A stretch of 64,000 nucleotides of DNA, taken from NCBI RefSeq assembly GCF_004379255.2, contig NC_056037.1, positions 1,178,001 to 1,242,000 of the forward strand. Reading direction: 5' to 3'. The position numbers and the translations under genes are program-made. Under the pieces are notes generated by a model, which had not been told where the DNA came from, ran no database searches, and was given only the letters and a program-made list of their open reading frames with translations. Shown here piece after piece: positions 36,096 through 46,952 of the stretch (position 1 is its first letter; the number at the start of each line of letters is the position of its first letter). The stretch is from Salvia splendens (taxonomy: Eukaryota > Streptophyta > Magnoliopsida > Lamiales > Lamiaceae).

Positions 36096-38002
36096 CTAAA
36101 TGAGTTTTTTCTTGCGAAAGTATCGCCTCAAATACAACAACTGGAGAGCTGAAACAACGATGCAGAGAACGAGAGATGCCTGGCTGTACCGCGCCACATG
36201 GGTGTTTGTTTGAACACTCGCATACCTAATCCCCAAATCCCTGCATGAACACGAACATCAAAATCTAGGCATTCCATTCCGTCCCTTCTCTAACGAAGAA
36301 AACAGAGAGCATATGTGATGGATGAACTATCTTACTTGCTCATCAAACGATTCATGTTATCTTTGATGGCCTGCACATACTCCTGAAGCTTTTTCATCTC
36401 AAGATCCAAACCCTACACGAACACGATCATCGTTAGTTTCATTAAATAATCCTCTCGCCATTGATAAGTAATGAAATATGTACCTCAATTTTTTCCTTCT
36501 TTGCAACAGAGTCCCAATCCTTAGTAGCAACCCCAGTTTTCCAGTCTAAGCCGACCGTGACTGTGTTACCATTGTGATCATCGTTGACGACTGTGAGGCA
36601 TGCTGCATAGGTCCCTGGCTCGCTGGCCGTGAAGGCAAATCGGCCATGCCGCGACTTCTCTTTCTTATACAGATTAGATCCGTGTGGGGATGACACCTAA
36701 CCATGAACACCAACTCTTCATCATACAAGCTAGTATTTGATGAAGATCACAAGTTCTTTTCTCCAACTTTCTCTAACTAATATTCTACTAAGCTCTCTTT
36801 TACTAAGTCAATATTCATCACTAACATGACTATCTTTGAAAGTTCAATCCAAATTACTTAACCTATAGCTATGATAATATTCCAAACGTCCATTTTAAAG
36901 AGAAGTAAATAAATAAATCAGATGCTCCTTCTGCAACAAACAGTATGATAGACATAAATTTCAAGTAAATAAATTGGTAGATTTTGGTGGATATATTTTA
37001 AATGGATAAAAAGAATAACTATAGGTCAAAACATGAAATTTTCAATAAATAAGGATTAGTACAATTTTCTAGAACAAAATTCTCTTGTGGTATCCATCGA
37101 ACTTCCTATACAAATAAAAAAGCATCGGGATAATTACATTATTCATACAAATTTGTATAAATGATACAAATAGTTTCATTTGCGTTTCTTTGTATTACAT
37201 TTTGTCATATGTTTAAATGTCGTCAACTTAAAAAAACCATCGCTGTATCATGTTATATACCCTATGTAGGAAAAGAATTAGCAGCATCCAAACATGAATG
37301 GTGGAATGTAGTACAATGAAGCTCAAATAAACTTTTTGTATCATTTATATAAACTTCACTCTTTATACTAGAATAAAACAATATTGAAACATTTTGTATG
37401 TAAAAACATAATAACCCCAACTAGTGAGCGTGTTCGTAGAAAAAGTTCCGATAATGAAAAGTTGTATTCATTTTTCAAATTTTACATGGACTAATTGATT
37501 CAAGAATGTATCCTGTTTGTTTCGGGTGAGGATCCCCTGCTGTGGAGGAATCACAGCAGGGTCCTGCTGCCCCTCACATGCCAACTTTTTAATAATAACA
37601 AATAATATAAAAAAAAATTAATAAAAAAATTGAATGTTAGGGGCAGCAGGACCCTGCTGTGATTCCTCCACGGCAGGGGATCCTCTCCCGTTTGTTTCAG
37701 CGAAAGGAAGCGTACCTAAATCTCGTAAAATCTAACAAAAAAAGTCATAAATTTAATAAGAAATTGAAAGAAAGAGAGACCTTAATGGTGAGGGTTGGAT
37801 GTATAGTGTAATTATGATCGCCGTCACCGTAGAATGAATGGTAATCGCCCAAAACGACGACGTTGGTCTGCAATTCCTCGTAAACGCACTTCCACCCCGA
37901 ACTCGGCATGTTCAGCCACACGCCACGCGCCGCCGGAAGCAACGCCGCCACTGCTAACATCAACGCCCAAAAACTCTGCGCCTCCATCGCAGACTTCATC
38001 AT
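36096..38002 (-). CDS. p24 family (EMP24/GP25L) cargo receptor, delta-like
   Basis: Four exons on the minus strand: 38002-37781, 36696-36484, 36412-36336 and 36240-36096, giving 218 residues with GT-AG introns and matching phases. A signal peptide (FWALMLAVAALLPAARG) is followed by a GOLD domain (VWLNMPSSGWKCVYEELQTN, NYTIHPTLTIK, GRFAFTASEPGTYAACLTVV), DWKTGVATKDWDSVAKKEK, the coiled-coil LDLEMKKLQEYVQAIKDNMN and one membrane helix (SLVLCIVVSALQLLYL). The cytosolic tail YFRKKKLI holds an aromatic pair position and a KKxx COPI signal. p24 proteins form hetero-oligomers that load cargo such as GPI proteins into COPII vesicles. Two adjacent ATGs open the frame. No lesion is seen. Confidence 0.93.
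37123..37421. mobile_element. Foldback MITE related to the 22640-23058 element
   Basis: It starts GGGATAATTACATTATTCATAC (split here for description) and ends TTTGTATGTAAAAACATAAT followed by AACCCC. Internal TACATTTTGTCATATGTTTA phrases match those of the 22.6-kb element. It lies inside p24 intron 1. No clean target duplication was found. Confidence 0.5.
37524..37689. mobile_element. Mutator-like foldback MITE, GGATCCCCTGCTG family, copy 2
   Basis: Ends GGGTGAGGATCCCCTGC and (reversed) GGGAGAGGATCCCCTGC start arms of about 55 bp that remain nearly complementary through ATCACAGCAGGGTCCTGCTG. The flanks are a perfect 9-bp duplication, GTTTGTTTC, at 37515-37523 and 37690-37698. It sits in p24 intron 1, about 90 bp from the exon 1 donor. 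Confidence 0.9.
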
Positions 38003-38348
38003 CGGAAATGCGCCTTTTTCTGCGGCGGAAAAATCCGTTTTCTGGGAATTGAAGAGGGTTTATGTAGAGGTGACGGGATTTTAATTGTAACGGAGGCGCG
38101 TGTGGTTGTGAGAGTGGGATTGGGCGGAGGAGTGACGGCGCCACGCAGTTTTCTATTCCTCTTAGCCAATCAGAAATGCCGAGATATGGACAGGTGTACG
38201 GTTTCGGACCATGATACGCTCGCAGTCACGCGCTTGACTTTTGAGGGAAAATATGGTAACTACTTGACTAAGATTTTAATTTCATTTTTTTTATAAATAA
38301 ATTAGTACCTAGCAAAAACACGTTTAGAGAAATCAATTAAATTCAACC

Positions 38349-38484
38349 TTTTTTTTTTTTTTTTTAAAAAAAAAATTAACTCCTATATAAGGAGGAAGGG
38401 TGAAATTGTTTGCGTCTACCAGGGGTCGAACACGCGACCACCTGGGAAAGGGACACGGATATCCAGCGCTGATTGCCAAACGTT
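38349..38484 (-). mobile_element. tRNA-derived SINE with A-tail (minus strand)
   Basis: Read on the minus strand, TTTGGCAATCAGCGCTGGAT (A-box region) is followed by GTGTTCGACCCC (B box, plus strand 38422-38433) and finally by a long A tail (T run at 38349-38365 on the plus strand). The body has too much divergence for a functional tRNA. Confidence 0.6.
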
Positions 38485-38499
38485 ATGTTTCGGGAAACT

Positions 38500-39250
38500 T
38501 GATTTTTAGCATTTACAATGTAAAAGGTAAATTGATCTCAACTTTCAAAAACCAAAGGAGATTTTTTCCGTCCCCCCTTCCCCCTTTTTTGCCTCCTCGC
38601 TAAATCTTTAACTTACATATAAACAAATCTAATAATGAAACTATTCAATTTTCCAGACAAAAAATCTAATTAATTTCTATTGGTTCTATGAATTCATAAT
38701 GTTGTTCCTTAATTCAAGAAAATTTATGTATAAGTTAGTGAAATACCGTATCATATTTTTATCTAATTTCTTAAATTAATCTCTCAATATTTTGGAGATA
38801 TTTCAAAAATATTTAATGTTAAAAAAATTTGTGTATTTTCAGCATTCATGTTGATTGATATGAATAAACACAATAATTTAGTTTATATATATAATACTAT
38901 TAACTTACTTCATGTGGCATACCTTATGTGGAGTATCATCTCATTAATGCACGTTTAGCCTTATTTGTTCTGTTTTATACATTTAATTTAATTTTAATGC
39001 ATTAAAAATTATTACTGAGATTTTTTATTTTTATATTTTTTTATAAAAGTCAAAGTTTAATTTGTTCTTTTCTTAATGACTTCAATTAAATTAATAAAAT
39101 GACAAATCGAGCTTTGATTTTCCTAAAAATTAAAAAATTAAAAATATCAATAACAATTTTTAATGTATTTGAATCAAGTTAAATGTATAAAGCAAAACAA
39201 ATAATGCTATACATACATTAAACGAGTGTGGTGCTCAGAGATATGCTTAT
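38500..39250. other. AT-rich DNA, no gene seen
   Basis: There are no recognisable coding or RNA features. Confidence 0.5.
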
Positions 39251-39430
39251 ACTCCCTCCGTCCCGCACTACTCGCACATTTCCTTTTGGGCACAGAGATT
39301 AAGGAATGAGTGATAGACAAAGTCAACAATTACGGCTGTAGGTATAAATTGTTACTAAAAATGGAAAGAGTGCAAATAACTTGGGACGCCCAGAAAGGAA
39401 ATAAGTGCAAGTAGTGCGAGACGGAGGGAG
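39251..39430. mobile_element. Stowaway MITE (well preserved)
   Basis: Canonical termini CTCCCTCCGTCCCGCACTAC and, reversed, CTCCCTCCGTCTCGCACTAC are flanked by TA on both sides. Inner arms (TCGCACATTTCCTTT / AAAGGAAATAAGTGC) also pair. Confidence 0.9.
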
Positions 39431-39432
39431 TA

Positions 39433-41428
39433 TAATATATCTAGCTAGTGTACCATTTACATCGAAAACGAAAAAATTCTCAATTTATTAAACGGACAAG
39501 CTTATAATCACACATTTGAGATCTATTCAACAGCGAATCTATTTTGTAACAAGGGTGTATAGTTGTACTCCAGTTTTTAGTAGTATTATTATTACATAAT
39601 GTATCTTCAACCAAACTCTTATAAATTAGAGTGACAATAAAACACAAGTCAGTCCATAAGTTATCACCAAGGTGAATGGAGAAGCATTATTAACTCTCCT
39701 AAATAAGGGATAATAACACACTCACATAATTCTTTCAGTTTTCTCTCTAAAATTCCTCACTCGGGTTGATATGGAGTAAGAGGCTGGTTTGGATTTTTCC
39801 ATTTAGATCTTAGTTGGCCATAGGTGTTTCAGATCTGTAGATGGGCTATTAATTTGCAGGAAATCAATTGTTTCGTTATACAAAAATTGATTCTGGTATT
39901 TTGTCTGTGTGGAGTCAAGACATTAAAATTTAGAGATGGGATTCTGACACAGTGTCTACAAAATGACATGACAAAGTGCATAGATTTACATTTCTATGTT
40001 TCACTTTGCATATAAATCATTGTGCATTTGTAATTATCTGCCTCTCAGTAATATTTTTTCTCTATAGTTTATGAGATTTAGTCCCAACCAAAAGCTCATC
40101 AGCAAGATATCATGTCTCCACAATGCTATAAATGTACAATAATTCTAAAATTAAAATGTTGTTCTTCAAAGGTACCACAAATTACAACAGTTTCAGATAT
40201 ATATGTGAAACCCTATAAATATGTAGTTGCCTTTTCACAACCAAATTGGGGGCTTCAGCACCCCCATAACTATTTTGATTTCGTTTTCTCACAATATATG
40301 TTAGTTTATCCATATATTTATGGTGATTGGTGAGAGAGAGAGAAGCTTCTTCGTAATTTCTTGGCGACATGTTGCCTCTTGAAAGTCTAACAAACATCAA
40401 GATTCAATGCTTCTTTACTACACTTTGGCCATCCTTTTTCCCCTTTTAAAATACTCCTACCGTTTGTAAAAAATAATCTTATTTGTGAGTGGCATGTATG
40501 TATTGTGTACGTAGTAGATATATTGAAAAAAATTGGATAAAATATAGAAAAATGATAATAGGATTTTCACAAATAAAAATGAGATTAAGTTAACATACTA
40601 ATTTTTAAAAAATATATATATAATGGATAAAAGAATTCGACTAATTCTATTTCTACAACAATAAGTCTGAAACACAAACATTTAATAGCCAACAACACCA
40701 ATATCTGTAAGTTGAGTCTAGCTGGCTTGCATTATTAATTTTTCTGAAAAAGAATTAATATTACTGCCTAGTTATAATTAAAAATATACATGTACTGGAT
40801 CAAGTACGGAAGGCAACAACTTCCCACACTTCCATACATTTCACTATATTGTTTAAATATTTGCTGGCAAGAAATTTAGGTAATTTGCAATTTTAATACT
40901 TTAAATTCCTATAACTTCGAATTCGTGTGCATATGATTCAAGAGATAGAAACACATCTCAATTGATAAGATCTTTCTAAAAGATAATGCTCTTTTCATTC
41001 GACAATATGTAGGAGCTTCAATTCACTATTTTTGTTAGTTCATCAATAAACATTTTATTTTACTTTTATTTTAAATAGTATATTGTAAATCATATATGCC
41101 ATTAACTTATTACTACAATTATATTTTAATATAAAAAGAGACTTATATATTCTGCTAAATTAAAAATCACATTTCGTATAACTTGTACTCCCAGAATAGC
41201 AAGAGTTAGAGGACTCCTAATACCAAACAAAGGAGTAATATTTTGGATATATTCCAAATGCATTAGCCATACCTAAAATAAACAGGACAATTTAATAGAA
41301 TAATTATTGTAAAAATAAAAATATAAGTTCTCCGTTCATCATCTATTTGTAACAATCTATTTGGCACATCGATTTATAGTAATTTTTTTAATTAAAAAGA
41401 TGTGAGCTCCTTATATTCTACTCATTAT
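39433..41428. other. AT-rich intergenic DNA, no gene seen
   Basis: No conserved reading frame is present. A possible left Stowaway end (CTCCTACCGTTTG) near 40454 has no convincing partner. Confidence 0.5.
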
Positions 41429-41653
41429 TGAAAGTAGAAGTAGGGCTGAATTGTGTTCTTCTTGTTATTCAATACTAAGAGTCTCCCCCTTAATATAGGG
41501 AGTATTACAGTCTAAATTAGGTAGAGAATAACCTTATTTCTAGACAAATATTGACTCTATCAATCACATATTTTATGCCTATGATTACATATTTTATGCC
41601 ACTAATATCTCGTTCTCATTTTGGTAAGTCTTGGGCGGCAAGGATGTTTGACA
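41429..41653 (-). repeat. Copia 3' LTR
   Basis: 225 bp, nearly identical to 46728-46952. On the coding strand it is preceded by the purine tract TTGAGGGGGAGTG. The RNase H frame reads about 20 codons into this LTR before its stop at 41594. Confidence 0.95.
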
Positions 41654-42445
41654 CTCCCCCTCAAGTTGAGCAACGGCATCTCCGATACTCAACTTGTCCA
41701 ACACCTCATTGAACACCTTTGGATTTACTGCCTTTGTAAGGATGTCGGCAAGCTGCTCTTCTGATCGAACAAATGGAAGTTCGATAATTCCTCCTTCGAT
41801 TTTTTCCTTGATAAAGTGACGATCAACCTCTACATGTTTGGTCCTGTCATGTTGGACTGGGTTTTCTGAAATATTGATTGCCGCCTTATTGTCACAGAAC
41901 AGTTGGCTTTTCCGAGTGGGTGGGAAACCAATTTCAGTCAGTAACCTCCTCAACCAAAGTATCTCTGTTAGACCACTCTTAATCCCTCGGAATTCTGCTT
42001 CGGCACTTGACAAAGCTACGACCTTTTGCTTTTTGCTCTTCCAAGTAACCAGGTTTCCCCCTACAAAGGTGAAATATCCTCCTGTAGACTTCCGATCGAT
42101 TGGGTTACTTGCCCAGTCTGCATCAGTGGAACCATCGATCTCTAGATCATCATTTTTCCTTAACAATACGCCAAACCCTGCAGTCCATTTTAAATAGCGG
42201 ACAACCCTCAATGCCGCGTCTAAGTGATTCTCCTGTGGTTGGTGCATAAACTGGCTTACAATTCCAACTGCATATGAAATATCAGGCCTTGTGTGGGAAA
42301 GGTAGATCAACTTCCCCACAAGGCGTTGATATTCTTCACGATTTGCTAGCTTGGCACCTTCCTCTATCTTCAATCCATGATTCACCATCATAGGGGTGTC
42401 TGCAGGTTTACAGTCCAGCAGTCCTGTTTCAGCCAGGAGATCCAA
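41594..42445 (-). pseudogene. Copia RNase H segment of pol
   Basis: Begins DLLAETGLLDCKPADTPM and continues REEYQRLVGKLIYLSHTRPD, IDGSTDADWASNPIDRKST, ALSSAEAEF, LWLRRLLTEIGF, LFCDNKAAINI, NPVQHDRTKHVEVDRHFIKE and EQLADILTKAV. These are the RNase H D-E-D blocks and the conserved Copia C-terminus. It is separated from the RT segment by a one-base frameshift near 42445-42450, within the expected KYVxDLLxETG junction. Confidence 0.93.
41654..41668 (-). promoter_or_regulatory. Polypurine tract
   Basis: AACTTGAGGGGGAGTG on the coding strand directly abuts the 3' LTR. It is the expected plus-strand primer for Copia replication. Confidence 0.85.
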
Positions 42446-43575
42446 ACATATTTCTTCTGTCGCAGAAATATTCCTTTCTTAGACCGAAGTACTTCTATTC
42501 CCAGAAAGTATTTGAGGGGGCCTAGATCCTTCATCTCGAACTCCTGAAATAAGTTAGTCCTCAGGTTGTTGATTTCCTCATTATCATCTCCAGTGATGAT
42601 CATGTCATCCACATAAATAAGTAGACAGGTCATCCGATCACCTCTTTTCTTCAAAAATAAGGTGTGGTCTGAGTGGCTTTGAATGTAGCCATATTTCAGC
42701 ATAGCTCGCGAGAACCTTCCAAACCAAACTCTTGGTGATTGTTTCAGCCCATAAAGTGTTTTCCTGAGTCTGCAGAATTGTTTCTCTTCTGTATATCCTG
42801 GAGGCATTTCCATATAGACCTCTTCATTCTTTTTCAGTTCCCCATGCAGGAACGCATTAGTTACATCAAACTGGTGTAGGGGCCAGTCTTTGCATGCCGC
42901 CACTGCTAGCAAGGTTCTGACGGTGTTCATCTTTGCTACCGGGGAGAAGGTCTCCTCATAATCAACTCCGTACGTCTGGGTGTACCCTTTTGCAACAAGT
43001 CTGGCTTTGTATCTCTCAATCGATCCATCAGCTCGCCTTTTGATGGTAAATATCCAACGACATCCCACTGGTTTTTTTCCTTCTGGTATGTCGCATTCTT
43101 CCCAAGTGCCGTTTCTGATAAGGGCATCCATCTCTTTCTCCATCGCCTCTCGCCAGTGCTTATGTTTCATTGCTTCTTGCCATGAACACGGAATATCCTC
43201 GTCTTCATATAGGGCCGCGTCAAATGCCCGCGCCATTTCAGTGAGGTGGCCTTGCACAGTATTGACAATGGAATAATGTGTTTTTCTCCCTTTCCAATCC
43301 GGCGAGTATCTCTTCGGTGGCACTCCTCTGGTGCTTCTTGGAGGTAAGGTGAAACCTCTCATTTCTCTTCCGCTCATCTCCACAGGCGCATTTCTGGTTT
43401 CAGTTTCCTGTCTCAGATTGTTAGTATCAACACTATCATTATCACTTACCATGGGAATCACAGTCGGGGAAGACGGTGGAACATTGTCACTTAACTCCTC
43501 AGGCTGACTAGGGGATTCTGTAGACGGCCCGGTGGTGCTGCTGTTCGCATCGTCTGGTGGACCAACGTTCGTCAC
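42388..43575 (-). pseudogene. Copia reverse transcriptase segment of pol
   Basis: Contains WREAMEKEMDALIRNGTWE, KPVGCRWIFTIKRRADGSIE, RYKARLVAKGYTQ, DYEETFSPVAKMNTVRTLLA, WPLHQFDVTNAFLHGEL, LYGLKQSPRVWF, the catalytic YVDDMIITG and LGPLKYFLGIEV. The N-terminal 100 residues are the low-complexity Pro/Ser linker after integrase. It is entered from the integrase segment through a frameshift at a G10 run (C run at 43670-43680 on the plus strand). Confidence 0.95.
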
Positions 43576-43637
43576 AGGACCCGAGTTTGGCCAGTCAGGA
43601 CCTTGATCGGTGTTTTCAGTGGGAGATGGGAAACAAC

Positions 43638-44378
43638 TTAGCGGGTCACTAGTAGGTATACTCTGAACTTCCCCCCCCCCTGACCGCGAAGTTGGTGGTA
43701 GAAATACTCACTTTCTACGAAGTCACAGTGCATGGTAGTGTAGAGATGTTTGGTTAACGGATCAAAGCACCGGTACCCTTTTTGGTTTATCCCATAGCCT
43801 ACAAAAACACATTTAACAGAGCGGGGTGCTAGTTTGGACCGGTCTTGCTTTGGTAGATGGACAAAAACGGAGCAACCAAAAACTCTAGGTTCAAGCGTGA
43901 GTGGTGATGGTATTTTGTGTTTGGCCGAGAACTCATCGAGGGGTGTTTTGAAGTTAAGGATTTTTGTAGGTAAGCGGTTTATGAGGTAAACTGAAGTAGC
44001 AAGGACTTCTGGCCAAAAGGTTTTTGGACCTTGAGATTCTATCACAAGGGCTCTGGTCATTTCGAGGAGAGTCCTATTTTTCCGTTCTGCTACCCCATTT
44101 TGTTCAGGGGTGTGAGGACAAGTGGTTTGATGAACTATACCCCTATCCGAAAAAAAATGTTGCATTTTGGAATTAACAAATTCACCACCGTTATCGGATC
44201 TAAGAATTTTAATACATTGGCCATACTGAGTTTGCACGAAAGCATAAAATAGACAAAAATTTTCAAAGACCTCAGATTTAGATTTCAAAAAATATACCCA
44301 AGTCATGCGCGTGCAATCATCAATAAAAAGTACGAAATATTTTAAACCATGGCCGCCCAAAAAGGGGCCGGACCCCAA
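43638..44378 (-). pseudogene. Copia integrase core segment of pol
   Basis: Blocks YFVLFIDDCTRMTWVYFLKS, ILRSDNGGEFVNSKMQHFF (second Asp), TPEQNGVAERKNRTLLEM (Glu) and FWPEVLATSVYLINRLPT belong to the rve core. They are followed by the GKNR-like region FGCSVFVHLPKQDRSKL and FVGYGINQKGYRCFDP. The first Asp of the triad (HSDVWGP) lies in the previous segment, one frame away. The segment starts at a frameshift near 44345-44378 and ends in the G-run. Confidence 0.95.
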
Positions 44379-45709
44379 ACATCCGAATGCACTAGGGAAA
44401 AAGGAGATTTCTCTCGGGTATTACTAATCTTAAAAGAGTGTCTGTGACTTTTGGCCAACAAACAAGTGTCACAATGCAAAAACGGAAGATTAATAGTAAG
44501 TTTAGGAAAAAGTAACCGCAAATATCCTATAGACGGATGTCCTAATCGACGATGCCAAAGCCAGGCCTGTGAGTCAGTCGGTCCTTGAGTCAGCATCGCA
44601 ATTCCGTTGTGGGCCATCTTGTCCACATAGTATAGCCCTCGTCGTTCAGTGCCACGCCCAATCGTCATCCCCGTCTTGATATCCTGTAAGGCACAAAAAT
44701 TGGGTTGCATCAGTAGAGTACAATGAAGTTCTCTGGTGACATGACTGACAGATACAAGCTTAGGTGCCAGAGTAGGAACATATAGACAGTTTGACAGCTG
44801 CAATGTTAGCGATAATTTGATAGTGTCTGCTCCCTGTACTGGTATCATATGACCATTTGCTGTACGAACAAAACTCTTTCGAGAAGCAGAGATGTTAGAG
44901 AAATCTGATGCTTCAAAAGACATTGTATCTGTAGCTCCGCAGTCAAAAATCCAATTTAAATCCTTATCATTTTTCATTGTGACGAAAGAGTTTGCTAATG
45001 CGTGGAAGGAATTTTTGCAACTAATATTGGGTAGGAATTCCAATTCTGAGGGTTCAATGGGTATATTGGGCATGGAGAATGTTTCAGGGTTCGGATTTTT
45101 TGATGCCTCGGATGTTGGGGTGGATTTTTCTGATTTTTGGGATTTTTTGGCATTTTGGGGTTTTTTTCCGAATTTATCGGAACTGTTGGGGCTGTTTTTG
45201 AATTTAGCGGAAATGTGGTGTTGATTTTTGGATTCTGTGGAAGTTTTGGGTGGAATGTGGCATTTAGGAGTAGGGCGGGGTGGGTTTCGGTATTTACAAA
45301 AGTTTGGGGGTTTTTCTGTAAATAGGGAGGGGTCAATGTGTAATAAACCAAGAGGTGGGGATTTATCCTCAAATGATGTACCTGAAACAGAAAACCTAGC
45401 AGCCGCGATTCTCCCCTCTGGTGCAGCGTCTCCCTCGCGATTTCCCCCTCTGGTGCAGTGCCCCGCCCCAGTGGTGTCGCCACCGGTAACGTTTGCCGCC
45501 CCAGCGTCGTGTGCCATCCCAGTGCAGTGCAGCAAAGTGCATGGCGCTGCTCCGGTACAAAGCGAGATACCGGTGTTGCCCGTCGGTCTTCCGGCGCTGG
45601 CAGTCCGGTCGCCTCCTCCGGTAGCCGCTCGCCCTCCTTTGTTTATTCCCCGGGCTGCACGGGCCCTCTTCATTTCATCCCACCAGTCGGGGAACCCAAT
45701 GAGAAGGAA
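44342..45709 (-). pseudogene. Copia protease and integrase zinc-finger segment
   Basis: In the same frame as gag, downstream of its premature stop. After a long low-complexity Pro/Lys/Asn/Ser spacer come WIFDCGATDTM (protease active site, with Cys where the family usually has Ser or Thr), SCNLYVPxL-like LSNCLYVPTLAPKLVSV and WLWHRRLGHPSIGYLRL with HCDTCLLAKSHR (HHCC finger). HSDVWGPAP holds the first integrase Asp. Confidence 0.9.
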
Positions 45710-46633
45710 TCATCCTTCCTTAGTGTGTTTCTTGCCGCCGCAATGGGAGCATGTCAGACGGCTTTTGTCCGCCTCCGGCGGCTTCTGCCACGGACGACTC
45801 GCCTGGTTTTGTGCACTGTTGGACCGGCTGTGGTCGGAGACCGCTAGTCCTGACCCGATGCTAGGGGTCTGCGAGTGGCTCGCTCCAATCCCTTGAATCT
45901 GGTTATTGACCGATTCCCTCCTGACACGGGCGTATACTTCGCGGGCTGACGGTAACGGATCAAGCCTGATTAATTCATTTTTCACTGTTTCATATCTGTC
46001 ATCCAAAGCGGTAACGAACTGGTACAATCGTAGTCGTTCTTTTGTCATCGGAGTTGTTTCCCGTCTGTCTATAGAGATCCATAGATTTTGCATCTTGTTC
46101 CATAGAGTTTCTAAGGACATGTCCTCTTGTTTCATTGTGTTTGTCTGTCTGTGCAGATCGTACACTTGTACGGGGTCTGCACCGCTGCCGTACGTGATGG
46201 CCAGCCCGTCCCATAGTTCTTTGGCCGTGGCGTATTGTGAAACCTCGTTGACGAGGTCAGCCGCCATGTTGTTGATGATCCAACTGAAGACACAATGGTC
46301 TCGTTGCTGCCATTGCTGGTAGTTGGGGTCGTTTCGGGGTGGAGGGACAGAAACTCCATCGATGTGAGACGTCAGTCCCTTCCCCCCGATCGCCCTGTCC
46401 ATGAGATTGGCCCAAAGGGGATAATTGTCCCCATCAAGCTTTGTTTTGACTGTGATTTCACCCAACGATTCGGGGTGATGAGTCTTCTCTGGTGGGTGTT
46501 TGTTTGGAACCGATTGTAGGCTCTGCCACCGCAGGAACTCCGCGAATTGGGCAGCGAGTTCCGCGGGGAAGGGTGTCGGATTTGTGGTGTCTTTTTGTGA
46601 TTTCTCTGTATCAGAATACTCTGATTCTGACAT
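45710..46633 (-). pseudogene. Copia gag with a stop at the last zinc-knuckle cysteine
   Basis: The ORF starts MSESEYSDTEKSQ. It contains VKTKLDGDNYPLWANLMDRA, HCVFSWIINNM, AKELWDGLAITYGSGADPVQ, LWNKMQNLWISIDRRETTPM and FVTALDDRYETVKNELI (UBN2/Retrotran_gag_2 blocks), then the CCHC knuckle CSHCGGKKHTKEG. The next codon, which should be Cys, is TGA (45710-45712). The same frame stays open downstream into protease, so this is a point nonsense, not a frameshift. Confidence 0.93.
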
Positions 46634-46708
46634 GTTTTCTGTTTACAGGTAAAAAAGAAGGTCGGGAAGGATATATTATGGGCGGTGATGAAAGTTTTCT
46701 GAGCCCAA

Positions 46709-46724
46709 ACCTGCTCTGATACCA
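46709..46724 (-). promoter_or_regulatory. Primer binding site (initiator Met tRNA)
   Basis: TGGTATCAGAGCAGGT on the coding strand, three bases inside the 5' LTR, is the usual Copia complement to the 3' end of initiator methionine tRNA. Confidence 0.9.
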
Positions 46725-46727
46725 TAT

Positions 46728-46952
46728 TGAAAGTAGAAGCAGGGCTGAATTGTGTTCTTCTTGTTATTCAATACTAAGAGTCTCCCCCTTAATATAGGGA
46801 GTATTACAGTCTAAATTAGGTAGAGAATAACCTTATTTCTAGACAAATATTGACTCTATCAATCACATATTTTATGCCTATGATTACATATTTTATGCCT
46901 CTAATATCTCGTTCTGATTTTGGTAAGTCTAGGGCGGCAAGGATGTTTGACA
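46728..46952 (-). repeat. Copia 5' LTR
   Basis: 225 bp matching the 3' LTR with about four differences. Contains the element promoter; I could not assign a TATA box with confidence. Confidence 0.95.

Larger units (their letters stand above)
41429..46952 (-). mobile_element. Ty1/Copia LTR retrotransposon (5,524 bp)
   Basis: Two 225-bp LTRs (41429-41653 and 46728-46952), transcribed on the minus strand, enclose gag, protease, integrase, RT and RNase H in Copia order. LTRs start TGTCAAACATCC and end TTTCA on the coding strand. I count about four substitutions between them, so insertion is recent. A primer site and polypurine tract adjoin the LTRs. Target duplications are not clear (CTCAT or ATTAT on one side, CTAAT on the other). 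The coding region carries one nonsense and three frameshift lesions. Confidence 0.96.

Noticed and set aside
45228..45896. Plus-strand frame of 222 codons
   Set aside because: Antisense shadow of the Copia low-complexity spacer.
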